The notes under the pieces were generated by a model that saw only the letters and a list, made by a program, of their open reading frames with translations, had not been told where the DNA came from and made no database searches. Below are positions 7,929 through 14,836 of a DNA stretch of 51,107 bases, piece by piece. The translations under genes were made by a program, and so were the position numbers. Source of the stretch: Clostridia bacterium (GTDB lineage: Bacteria > Bacillota > Clostridia > Christensenellales > Borkfalkiaceae); NCBI GenBank assembly GCA_900767885.1, contig CAAGAU010000007.1, positions 1 through 51,107 of the forward strand, given 5' to 3'. Within the stretch, counting starts at the first letter, position 1. Every line of letters starts with the position of its first letter.

Positions 7929-8270
7929 TTAAATCATACCGCCCGCGCCGCCGAACGCGCCGAGTTTTTCGTCGTGCATTTCGTCCGCCTTCTCGTAAGC
8001 GGTGTTGAGCGCAGCCATAATAAGATCTTCGAGCATCTCTATATCGTCGGTATCGACCGCCGCAGGGTCTATGCTTATAGACGAAACGACTTTTTTACCG
8101 TTTACCACCACTTTGACCGCGCCGCCGCCCGAAACGCCCTCTATTTCCGCCTCTTCGAGTTCCTCTTGCGCTTTAGCCATCTGCTCCTGCATTTTTTGCG
8201 CCTGTTTCATAAGTTGTTGCATTTGATTTCCGCCGCCGAAGCCGCCGAAACCGCCCTTGTATCCTGCCAT
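7929..8270 (-). CDS. ybaB: YbaB/EbfC nucleoid-associated protein
   Basis: Small DNA-binding protein of 113 residues that dimerises into a tweezer shape and coats DNA. It has a Gly-rich, Met/Gln-rich N-terminus (MAGYKGGFGGFGGGNQMQQL), a helix (QMQEQMAKAQEELEEAEIEG), then the conserved beta segment with SGGGAVKVVVNGKKVVSSISID. An AAGGAG SD precedes the ATG. It sits between dnaX (14-bp gap) and recR (3-bp gap), the standard arrangement. Confidence 0.96.
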   Translation of the reverse strand: MAGYKGGFGGFGGGNQMQQLMKQAQKMQEQMAKAQEELEEAEIEGVSGGGAVKVVVNGKKVVSSISIDPAAVDTDDIEMLEDLIMAALNTAYEKADEMHDEKLGAFGGAGGMI

Positions 8271-8284
8271 AAATTACTCCTTTA

Positions 8285-10102
8285 TCAGTCCTTTATTTCT
8301 ATATCGGCCGCGCCGAAAGTTTTTTTGATTTGTTCTACGCCGCTTTCAAACGCGTTTGCGCCGTCGTCTTGTTTTTTAAGCGAAACTTCCACGTCGTAGT
8401 CGCCCACGGTTTTTACCGTAGCGATAAGCGTCTGCAAGTTTTGTTCCTTGATAACCGCGTTATAGCCCAACTCCTCGGTAGCGATAACTTTAAGCGTTCT
8501 GCCCGAAAGTTGAGCCTCCATTTCCTGACACGCCACCCATAAAACGATGTTCCTGTCGGCACGCAGTTTTCTTACGACCGTGCCCCAGATTCTCCCCGCG
8601 CTCATACCGCCCACGGGCGCGCTTGTCGCGGCGGACTTTAACTCGGCGGGTTTGTTATCCGCAACGGAAGTTTTCGCTGCCGGCGTTCTTTCCGCTTTTT
8701 GCGTCGGTACGCTTTGCGGCGCGGGTTTGCTTTCCGCTTGGCCGTTAAATACGGGTGCGACGGGCGCAGGCTCTTCCTCCGGCGGAGGAAGCGGCACGCC
8801 GAAATCGTCGTCCCACGAAGGGTGCGGCTCGGGTTGCGGTTTTACCGCCGCCCTGCTCACTTCGGGTTGCGGTTTGACCGCCGCCCTGCTTACTTCGGGT
8901 TGTTTACGTTCTTCCTCGTTTAAAAATACGGGCTTAACGGGAGCGACGTTTCCTTCCGCAAGGCGTTTTTCAAGCGCGGATATACGCGACAAAAGCGCGT
9001 CTATATTATAATCCGCCGACGGCATAGAGGCTTTTATGCAAGCCGTTAAAAATACCGCGCGCGGCGAACTGCCGTAGCGAAGATTGCCTTCCGCGTCGGC
9101 AAAAATTTCTATAATACGGAGCAGTCCGTTTTCGTCGATTTTATCGGCGAGTTTAACGAGTTTATCGGTTTTATCGTCGGGCAAAGCGAGAATTTTGCGG
9201 TAATCCGAGCAGGTTTTGCATACGATGATTTCTCTCAAAGCCGAAACGACGTCTTTGCAAAGTACGCCCACGCTCTTGCCCGAATCGGCAAGTTCCTCAA
9301 CGGTTTTTACCACTCCGCCCGTGTTACCCGCGAAAATATCGCCTATAAGCGAAAGGATTTTTTCGCCGTCGGTCGCGCCGAGTACCTCTAATACGTCGGA
9401 ATAAGTGAGTTTGCCCTCTCTGTACGATACGCAGATATCGGCTACGGAGAGCGCGTCCCTTATACTGCCCGCGCCCGCGCGAGCGATTTCCTGCACGGCG
9501 GCAGGCTCGAAGTCCTTACCTATTTCGCGGTAAATTTTGGCTATATGTTCGGCGATCTGCGCCGTGGGAATAAGCCTGAAATCAAAGCGCATACACCGCG
9601 ACAAAATAGTAGAGGGCAACTTATGCACCTCGGTCGTGGCAAGTATGAACACCGCGTGTTTGGGCGGTTCTTCAAGCGTTTTTAAAAGCGCGTTGAAAGC
9701 CTCGGTAGTGAGCATATGCACTTCGTCGATAATATATACTTTATATCTGCCGCTTACGGGCGGATATTGTATTTTATCGCGGATTTCACGCACGTTTTCT
9801 ACTTTGTTGTTAGAGGCGGCGTCCATTTCGACTATATCGAGATTCGCACCGTCCGCAAGAGCTTTGCAGACCTCGCACTTGCCGCACGGCGAGCCGTTTA
9901 CGGGCGAAAGACAGTTTATCGCCCTTGCGAAAATCTTGGCAGCCGAAGTCTTACCCGTACCGCGCGCGCCGCAAAATAAATAGGCGTGCCCTACTTTATC
10001 GGTTTTTATCTGATTGACGAGCGTTCTCACAACGTGATCTTGTCCTACGAGCGAATCGAAACCGCTCGGTCTGAATCTTCTGTATAGCGCGAGATATGCC
10101 AT
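8285..10102 (-). CDS. dnaX: DNA polymerase III gamma/tau subunit
   Basis: Clamp-loader ATPase of the replicative polymerase, 605 residues. AAA+ module: Walker A GARGTGKTS (45-53), zinc-binding cysteines C64, C73, C76, C79, Walker B IIDEVHML (about 124-131), sensor/SRC motif ILSRCMRFDF. Domain III runs to about residue 360, then a Pro/Ala-rich linker, then a tau-specific C-terminal domain (GGMSAGRIWGTVVRKLRAD onward). The linker holds a perfect-register 11-residue duplication QPEVSRAAVKP (33-bp repeat, 8830-8895). The ATG abuts the sigH stop, with SD GGTGA. I saw no classical A-AAA-AAG site that would yield gamma. Confidence 0.97.
   Translation of the reverse strand: MAYLALYRRFRPSGFDSLVGQDHVVRTLVNQIKTDKVGHAYLFCGARGTGKTSAAKIFARAINCLSPVNGSPCGKCEVCKALADGANLDIVEMDAASNNKVENVREIRDKIQYPPVSGRYKVYIIDEVHMLTTEAFNALLKTLEEPPKHAVFILATTEVHKLPSTILSRCMRFDFRLIPTAQIAEHIAKIYREIGKDFEPAAVQEIARAGAGSIRDALSVADICVSYREGKLTYSDVLEVLGATDGEKILSLIGDIFAGNTGGVVKTVEELADSGKSVGVLCKDVVSALREIIVCKTCSDYRKILALPDDKTDKLVKLADKIDENGLLRIIEIFADAEGNLRYGSSPRAVFLTACIKASMPSADYNIDALLSRISALEKRLAEGNVAPVKPVFLNEEERKQPEVSRAAVKPQPEVSRAAVKPQPEPHPSWDDDFGVPLPPPEEEPAPVAPVFNGQAESKPAPQSVPTQKAERTPAAKTSVADNKPAELKSAATSAPVGGMSAGRIWGTVVRKLRADRNIVLWVACQEMEAQLSGRTLKVIATEELGYNAVIKEQNLQTLIATVKTVGDYDVEVSLKKQDDGANAFESGVEQIKKTFGAADIEIKD
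8830..8902. repeat. 33-bp tandem repeat inside the dnaX linker
   Basis: Two full units (8830-8862 and 8863-8895) differ at only two positions, followed by the first seven bases of a third. The unit length is a multiple of three, so the repeat adds 11 residues without breaking frame. It lies in the flexible linker between the ATPase core and the tau domain. Confidence 0.85.
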
Positions 10103-10675
10103 TTATTTTTCACCGCTTTCCTTTTTTATTATCTTTTTTCTTATCCTTTGCAGGGCGTTATCGACTTTTTTAACGTCGCCGTTTATTTCGTTGGCAATTT
10201 CGGCGTAAGATAAACCTTTTAAATACAAATCGAGTATGTTTTTTTCGTTTGCGGAAAGTCCGCGCGACAGCCGAGCCTTAAATTCGCGTTCGCGCTCGTC
10301 GCTTAAAACTTTGTCTTCGGGATTATCGGGAGCAAAAACCCCGAATCCTTCCGACAGCGAAACCGAATTGTTAAGTGGAACGTTACCCTTGTTATAGGCT
10401 TTTTTTACCGCCGATTTAACGTTGTTTTGTATGCACAGATGCGCAAACGTTTTAAAAGACGCTCCGCCGCCCGGATTGTAAAAGTTGACGGCTTTCAAAA
10501 GTCCAAGAAGTCCTTCCTGTAACAAGTCGTCCCGATCGCCCCCGACCAGAAAATAGGCGCGCGAAATACCTTTTACGAGTTCTTTATATCTCTCGCAAAT
10601 TTCGGCGAACGCCTCCGCGTTGCCCGATTTATGCAGTTCGACGAGTTGCTCGTCGGTATATTCTTGCGCGTTCAT
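10103..10675 (-). CDS. sigH: Sporulation/transition-state sigma factor SigH (Spo0H)
   Basis: Sigma-70 family factor of 190 residues. Region 2 reads RDDLLQEGLLGLLKAVNFYNPGGGASFKTFAHLCIQNNV (about 48-86). Region 4 has a C-terminal HTH with LSANEKNILDLYLKGLSYAEIANEINGDVKKVDNALQRIRKK. The placement directly after mrnC and rlmB is the conserved Firmicutes position of sigH, which favours SigH over an ECF sigma. In spore formers it drives spo0A and early sporulation genes. Here it is also cotranscribed with dnaX: its stop abuts the dnaX ATG. Confidence 0.88.
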   Translation of the reverse strand: MNAQEYTDEQLVELHKSGNAEAFAEICERYKELVKGISRAYFLVGGDRDDLLQEGLLGLLKAVNFYNPGGGASFKTFAHLCIQNNVKSAVKKAYNKGNVPLNNSVSLSEGFGVFAPDNPEDKVLSDEREREFKARLSRGLSANEKNILDLYLKGLSYAEIANEINGDVKKVDNALQRIRKKIIKKESGEK

Positions 10676-10693
10676 ATATTCATTTGCACACTT

Positions 10694-11416
10694 TTACGCT
10701 TTTCTCTGGCGCATTGCCTCGAACACGCCCACACCCGTAGCGACCGAGGCGTTTAAGGAATTGACTTTGCCGTACATAGGTATGGAAATATGCGCGTCGC
10801 ACTTTTTGCGCGTAAGTTCGTTTACGCCCGTATCTTCGCCGCCTATCACCATGCAGATTCTGCCCGTAAGTTTGGTTTTGTATATATCCGCGCCGCCGAG
10901 TTCCAGAGCGTAAGTCCAGATATTTTCTTCCTTTATCCGCTCTATTGCGGCGTTTATGTTGGTTACGCGTGCGATTTTAACGTGATTTGCCGCCCCCTCG
11001 GAAATACGCATAACCGCGTCTGTTACGCTCGCGCTCCTGCGCTTGCCTATTATAAGTCCGTCAACGCCCGCGCATTCGCATACTCTTATTATACTACCGA
11101 GGTTATGCGGGTCTTCCACGCCGTCAAGAACGACTATAAACGCGTCCTCCTTGCCCTCCGCATCGGATAAAATATCGTCGAGTTCTGTATATTTGTAGTC
11201 CGAAACGTAGGCTATAAACCCCTGATGGCGGCGGCTTTCGCTCTCTTTATCGAGTACCGATTTATCGGCAAACTGAAATTTCACGCCCGCCGACTTTATT
11301 ATATTAAGCAAATTTTTGCTCTCGTCGTCGCGAAGTCCGTTGGCGATAAGCACTTTGTCTATGGTTTTTTTGGTTCTTAAAAGTTCCCTTACGGAATTTC
11401 TGCCTTCAATTTTCAT
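10694..11416 (-). CDS. rlmB: 23S rRNA 2'-O-ribose methyltransferase, TrmH/SpoU family
   Basis: SPOUT methyltransferase of 240 residues with an N-terminal substrate-binding domain (about 1-75) and a trefoil-knot catalytic domain. SPOUT motifs: VLDGVEDPHNLGSIIR (motif 1), CMVIGGEDTGVNE (motif 2), ISIPMYGKVNSLNASVATGV (motif 3). RlmB in E. coli methylates G2251, and the Firmicutes orthologue at this locus is YacO/RlmB. The exact target is inferred. The SD AAAGGAT overlaps the mrnC stop. Confidence 0.92.
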   Translation of the reverse strand: MKIEGRNSVRELLRTKKTIDKVLIANGLRDDESKNLLNIIKSAGVKFQFADKSVLDKESESRRHQGFIAYVSDYKYTELDDILSDAEGKEDAFIVVLDGVEDPHNLGSIIRVCECAGVDGLIIGKRRSASVTDAVMRISEGAANHVKIARVTNINAAIERIKEENIWTYALELGGADIYKTKLTGRICMVIGGEDTGVNELTRKKCDAHISIPMYGKVNSLNASVATGVGVFEAMRQRKA

Positions 11417-11420
11417 AAAA

Positions 11421-11810
11421 TCAATCCTTTAAAGCGAGCAGTTCGTCGAGCCTCGCATAATTACCTGTAAGATATAAATAGCCTATTACCGCCTCGAACC
11501 CCGTGGAAGCGTTATAGTCCGCGACCGAGGCGTTTTTTGCGCGGGAAGTTTTTTTTGCGTTGCGCGCCCTGCGAAAAACGTCGTTTTCCGCCTCCGTGAA
11601 AAAAGTCGAAATTTGTTCTGCGAGCCTTGCCTGAGCCGACGCGCACACCGTTTGCGCAGCCATTTTATTGAGCGCGCCCGTTTTATAATCGCCGCTTGAA
11701 ACGACTTTTTCGCGGACGTAAAGCGTATACACCGCGTCGCCCACGAACGCCAGAACGACGGGATTCATATTACGCACCTTATCAGCAGGCAAAATTTCGT
11801 TGAATTTCAT
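11421..11810 (-). CDS. mrnC: Mini-ribonuclease III
   Basis: Dimeric RNase III-like nuclease without a dsRNA-binding domain, which matures 23S rRNA ends in Bacillus. It is a 129-residue protein. The catalytic helices carry NPVVLAFVGDAVYTLYVRE (15-33) and YNASTGFEAVIGYLYLTGN near the C-terminus, supplying the acidic Mg ligands. It is first in the operon mrnC-rlmB-sigH-dnaX-ybaB-recR. The usual upstream neighbour cysS is absent and a repeat island lies there instead. Confidence 0.93.
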   Translation of the reverse strand: MKFNEILPADKVRNMNPVVLAFVGDAVYTLYVREKVVSSGDYKTGALNKMAAQTVCASAQARLAEQISTFFTEAENDVFRRARNAKKTSRAKNASVADYNASTGFEAVIGYLYLTGNYARLDELLALKD

Positions 11811-11843
11811 CGAGTTTCTCGCTTTTTACGTATAGTCCGTTTT

Positions 11844-11872
11844 ATTATATCACGTTTCGCCAAAAAAATCAA
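11844..11872 (-). promoter_or_regulatory. Promoter of the mrnC-rlmB-sigH-dnaX-ybaB-recR operon
   Basis: Minus strand: TTGATT (complement of 11867-11872), 17-nt spacer, TATAAT (complement of 11844-11849). The leader before the mrnC ATG is about 27 nt. No further promoter is obvious down to recR because the intergenic gaps are 18 bp or less. Confidence 0.75.
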
Positions 11873-11964
11873 CGGAAATTAGCGAACGCCGTCGATTTGC
11901 CGAAATTACGCTAAAATACGCAAACGCCGTCGAATAGTCGAATTTTGCAAAAGTAAAAAAAACA

Positions 11965-12330
11965 CGTCATATTGAGCGCAAACGAAATATCCCACTGAAA
12001 ATGTACGGAGCATATACTCTTCACTTAAGTCGTGGGATTCTTCACTATCGTTCAGAATGACGCATTTTTCTTTTTTTACGTCATATTGAGCGAATGCGAA
12101 ATATCCCACCGAAAATGTACGGAGCATATACTCTTCACTTAAGTCGTGGGATTCTTCACTATCGTTCAGAATGACGCATTTTTCTTTTTTACGTCATATT
12201 GAGCGAATGCGAAATATCCCACAACCAAAGTGAAAAGTATATACTTTGCGGAAATTCACCCTCCCGGGAGTAGACTCCCCCGATGAAACGGGGGAGGTGG
12301 CGCGCATAAGCGCGACGAAAGGGGGACGGG
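11965..12330. repeat. Repeat island III, tandem family A array plus a family B unit
   Basis: Family A copies start at 11965, 12079 and 12192, a 113-114-bp period. The first two are complete (to 12062 and 12176) and nearly identical, including the T-rich linker. The third stops after its left half and runs into family B (12251-12330: CCTCCCGGGAG, a CTCCCCC/GGGGGAG stem, GGCGCGCATAAGCGCG). The stretch 11873-11964 holds nothing recognisable. Confidence 0.85.
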
Positions 12331-12360
12331 CTGTCGAGCCTGCCACGGTCGTTTTTACCC

Positions 12361-12499
12361 TATTCAACGATAAAGGCTAACGCCTTACAAAAACCTGACG
12401 GTTTTTAGCGTTTTTAAGAAAAACGCCTATCGTTTCATGAATACCGTCGTTCGCAAACCCTTGCAAGCAAGTTTGCTCGCTCGGCATTGACGCAATGAC
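12361..12499. repeat. Family C repeat copy, inverted relative to the copy at the right window edge
   Basis: 63 bp (12437-12499) match 50954-51016 in opposite orientation with about two mismatches. The core contains TTGCAAGCAAGTTTGCTCGC. The rest of the block is rich in short stems (AACGATA/TATCGTT type) that resemble, but do not match, the corresponding part of the other copy. No coding potential is seen. Confidence 0.75.
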
Positions 12500-12535
12500 A
12501 TTCTTTAATCCGCTTTCCACCTTCGGAAAAAGAAA

Positions 12536-12579
12536 AACTGCTGCGGGGGGAGGCTGAACAGCCTCCCCCCGCAGCAGTT
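12536..12579 (-). terminator. Terminator of sigG-ymxH, 21-bp perfect hairpin
   Basis: Two perfect 21-bp arms around a 2-nt centre (12557-12558). On the minus strand the stem is followed by TTTTTCTTTTT. It lies 13 bp past the ymxH stop and insulates the operon from the repeat island. Confidence 0.9.
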
Positions 12580-12592
12580 AAAATAATAAAAT

Positions 12593-12871
12593 CTATTCTT
12601 CATCGTCGTCCGCTGCGGAGGCTTTCGCCGCCTCGCAGGCGTTTTCGTACAATCGCACCAGAACGGCGTCGTTACCGATTTTTTCTATGCACCTTAAATC
12701 TATTATCAGTTCGTTGGTTTTAAAAAACGCGTTACGCTTACCCGGCACTATAATCGCCTTGATTCTCCCCTCGGGATAAGTAAAAATCAAATCGCATATT
12801 TTACCCAGATCCCTGCCGTCGAGTATGTTTATCACGCTTTTCTTTTTTAATTCGTTAAATCCCAGTTCCAT
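12593..12871 (-). CDS. ymxH: YlmC/YmxH-family PRC-barrel protein
   Basis: 92-residue protein of the sporulation-associated YlmC/YmxH group. The N-terminus LGFNELKKKSVINILDGRDLGKICDL is the PRC-barrel start, followed by GRIKAIIVPGK and IDLRCIEKIGNDAVLVRL. The tail is Asp/Glu-rich. The molecular role is unknown. In Bacillus and Clostridium the family sits close to sigG, as here (46-bp gap, same strand). Only a weak SD is seen. Confidence 0.82.
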   Translation of the reverse strand: MELGFNELKKKSVINILDGRDLGKICDLIFTYPEGRIKAIIVPGKRNAFFKTNELIIDLRCIEKIGNDAVLVRLYENACEAAKASAADDDEE

Positions 12872-12917
12872 CTTAATGCCGCCGACGATATATTATACGC
12901 CGCAAAACGACAAAATA

Positions 12918-13691
12918 TTACACGATTTTATTCTTTATACTTTTAAGCGCAGTCTTTTCTATGCGCGAAACCTGCGCTTGCGAAAGCCCTATTTCGGAAG
13001 ATATTTCGGTTTGAGTTTTTCCCTCGTAATATCGCATAAAAAGTATCTTTTTTTCTCGCTCGTCAAGTCTTTTCATCGCGCCTTCCAAAGCGACTTTTTC
13101 CGTCCAGCGTTCGTCGGTGTTTTTATCGTCGCTTATCTGGTCCATAAGCAGCAATTCGTCGCCGTTTTTATTGTATACGGGGTCGTAAAGCGATACCGTA
13201 TCGGAAATGGCGTCGAGTGCGTAAACAACTTCCTTTTCGGGAATATCCAGCCTGGCGGCAATCTCGCCCATAGTTGCGATATCGTCCTTTTCCGCCTCGA
13301 TCTCGCTCCTCGCGCGAAGAACCTTATACGCGGTGTCGCGTATACTGCGCGAAACTCTTAACCCGTTACTTTGACGAAGAACGCGTTTTATTTCGCCCAC
13401 TATCATAGGCACGGCGTAAGTCGAAAATCTTACCCCTACGCTCAAATCGAAATTATCCACCGACTTTATAAGTCCTATCATGCCCGCCTGAAACAGGTCG
13501 TCTGCAGAAACTTTGCTTTTGTCAAATCGTTTAATAAGCGACAGCACAAGCCTTACGTTGGCGGTGGTAAATTCTTCCCGCGCCTTTTCGTCGCCCTCTT
13601 TTATTTTCAACAACAACTCGTCGCTCTCCCCCCTCGTCAACTTTTTAAGCGCAGAAGTATCCACGCCGCAGATAACTACTTTACGACTCAT
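12918..13691 (-). CDS. sigG: Forespore-specific sigma factor SigG
   Basis: Late forespore sigma factor of 257 residues. The N-terminal signature VVICGVDTSALKKL (5-18) is diagnostic of SigG. Region 2 reads DDLFQAGMIGLIKSVDNFDLSVGVRFSTYAVPMI. The spacer helix has LRVSRSIRDTAYK, and region 4 ends in EISSEIGLSQAQVSRIEKTALK. SD AAAGGAG is present. In model species sigG follows spoIIGA-sigE. Here the upstream neighbour is a small membrane protein behind a terminator, so the usual cluster is broken. I could not identify a SigF/SigG-type promoter with confidence. Confidence 0.95.
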   Translation of the reverse strand: MSRKVVICGVDTSALKKLTRGESDELLLKIKEGDEKAREEFTTANVRLVLSLIKRFDKSKVSADDLFQAGMIGLIKSVDNFDLSVGVRFSTYAVPMIVGEIKRVLRQSNGLRVSRSIRDTAYKVLRARSEIEAEKDDIATMGEIAARLDIPEKEVVYALDAISDTVSLYDPVYNKNGDELLLMDQISDDKNTDERWTEKVALEGAMKRLDEREKKILFMRYYEGKTQTEISSEIGLSQAQVSRIEKTALKSIKNKIV

Positions 13692-13812
13692 AAACTCTCC
13701 TTTCCCGAAAAAACGGGTATGTAGGAGCGACAGGTTGTAAAGTTAGTTTACGCCTTTCAGACGGTCGAATTATGACAAATATTGTTAAAAAAGCGCGGTT
13801 TTAATCAAAAAA

Positions 13813-13846
13813 GGCGCGCCCGAGGAGCAAACTCCTCGGGCGCGCC
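13813..13846 (-). terminator. Terminator after the small two-helix membrane protein
   Basis: 15-bp perfect stem GGCGCGCCCGAGGAG with a 4-nt loop, followed on the minus strand by TTTTTT. It separates the 13866-14093 gene from sigG. Confidence 0.9.
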
Positions 13847-13865
13847 GATAATAAAAAATGTAAAT

Positions 13866-14093
13866 TTAGCCGAAAAATACGTTTCTGCCGAGCAACAGGC
13901 ACACTATATCGAGCACCCAGCAAATAGTTGCGCCCGCAACGATCCAGACCACGCCTACGACGATTCTTATAATATCGTCTTTGCAAACGCCCTTAACGAT
14001 ACGGTAGATAGCCCAAACTATATCGAGAAAAGGAAGTGCGAAAATGATCTTTGCCCAAAGCGGCAAACTGTCCATCGCTTTAACGAAACCCAT
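13866..14093 (-). CDS. Small two-helix membrane protein, unknown function
   Basis: I do not recognise a family. The start is the ATG at 14093 behind a near-perfect SD (AAAGGAGG), giving 75 residues. A longer frame to 14180 would begin upstream of the promoter and is rejected. Two hydrophobic segments, LWAKIIFALPFLDIVWAIYR and IIRIVVGVVWIVAGATICWV, are joined by a short cytosolic-type loop (KGVCKDD). The size and hairpin topology resemble Pmp3/YqaE proteins but the sequence does not match. It is a single-gene unit with its own consensus promoter, leader hairpin and terminator, which suggests independent, possibly stress-linked control (inference). Confidence 0.75.
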   Translation of the reverse strand: MGFVKAMDSLPLWAKIIFALPFLDIVWAIYRIVKGVCKDDIIRIVVGVVWIVAGATICWVLDIVCLLLGRNVFFG

Positions 14094-14107
14094 AAAGTCC
14101 TCCTTTA

Positions 14108-14128
14108 ACGAAAGATTTCTTCTTTCGT
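14108..14128 (-). promoter_or_regulatory. Leader hairpin beside the SD of the small membrane protein
   Basis: ACGAAAGA and TCTTTCGT form a perfect 8-bp stem with a 5-nt loop, ending four or five bases before AAAGGAGG. It could stabilise the message or tune access to the SD. Confidence 0.5.
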
Positions 14129-14151
14129 AATAATTTATGTATTGCGAATAT

Positions 14152-14180
14152 ATTTTAGCACCGACCGATATAAATGTCAA
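14152..14180 (-). promoter_or_regulatory. Promoter of the small two-helix membrane protein
   Basis: Minus strand: TTGACA (complement of 14175-14180), 17-nt spacer, TAAAAT (complement of 14152-14157). The -35 box overlaps the end of the upstream phosphatase gene. Confidence 0.8.
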
Positions 14181-14830
14181 TCGAATTTTTTTATTTTTTC
14201 ATATAATTCGTCGGCGGTACGGGCAAATTCTGTTGCGCCGAGCGCGCGCAGTTCCTCTTCGGTACGATAACCCCAAAGCACGCACACCCCGTTTATTTCC
14301 GCGTTTTTCATAGTCATAAAGTCGGTGTCGCTGTCGCCCACGAAAACCGCCTCGTCGGTAGTTACTCCGAGCTTGGACAAAGTAAAGTCCACGCAGCCCC
14401 TGTCGGGTTTGGTCTTAACGCCTTCGCGCTGACCGAAAACGTAGTCGAATTTCGCCTCGGGGAAAAATCTCTTCACCACTTCCGTCGCGCCGTCCTGCGG
14501 CTTATTTGATACGACAGCCGTCTTATAGCCCTCTTTTTTGAGTTTTATAACGAGTTCGCTCATACCCTCGTACACTTTGGTATGCGAGCCGTCGCAAAAA
14601 TTATATCCGTCGTTATAGGTCTTTAAAAGTTCGGCAAAATTATCGCACGGCGCACCCTTTAAAGCGCGTTCCACGAGTTTGGCCGCGCCGTTGCCGACGA
14701 ATCTCCTTACCTCGGGCAAAGTTATTTTCGCATACCCGAATTTTTCGAGCGCGGCGTTGATATATATGAGTATATCGCCCGACGCGTCTATCAAAGTGCC
14801 GTCCATATCGAACAAAACTGCTTTTTTCAT
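14177..14830 (-). CDS. gph: HAD-superfamily phosphatase, phosphoglycolate phosphatase-like
   Basis: 217-residue HAD hydrolase with a cap domain. Motif I FDMDGTLID has nucleophile D8 and acid D10. Motif II includes AVVSNKP (about 105-111). The motif III lysine lies in the KTKPDRGCVDF region. Motif IV is FVGDSDTDFMTM. Closest by pattern to Gph/PpaX, which clear 2-phosphoglycolate or pyrophosphate, but substrate specificity cannot be read from sequence alone. It follows argS by six bases, with the SD AAAGGAT overlapping the argS stop. Confidence 0.85.
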   Translation of the reverse strand: MKKAVLFDMDGTLIDASGDILIYINAALEKFGYAKITLPEVRRFVGNGAAKLVERALKGAPCDNFAELLKTYNDGYNFCDGSHTKVYEGMSELVIKLKKEGYKTAVVSNKPQDGATEVVKRFFPEAKFDYVFGQREGVKTKPDRGCVDFTLSKLGVTTDEAVFVGDSDTDFMTMKNAEINGVCVLWGYRTEEELRALGATEFARTADELYEKIKKFD

Positions 14831-14836
14831 ACTATG

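Noticed and set aside
11965..12250. Regularly spaced repeats as a CRISPR array
   Set aside because: The period is about 114 bp, the repeated unit spans almost the whole period, there are no unique spacers of constant size and no cas genes are nearby.
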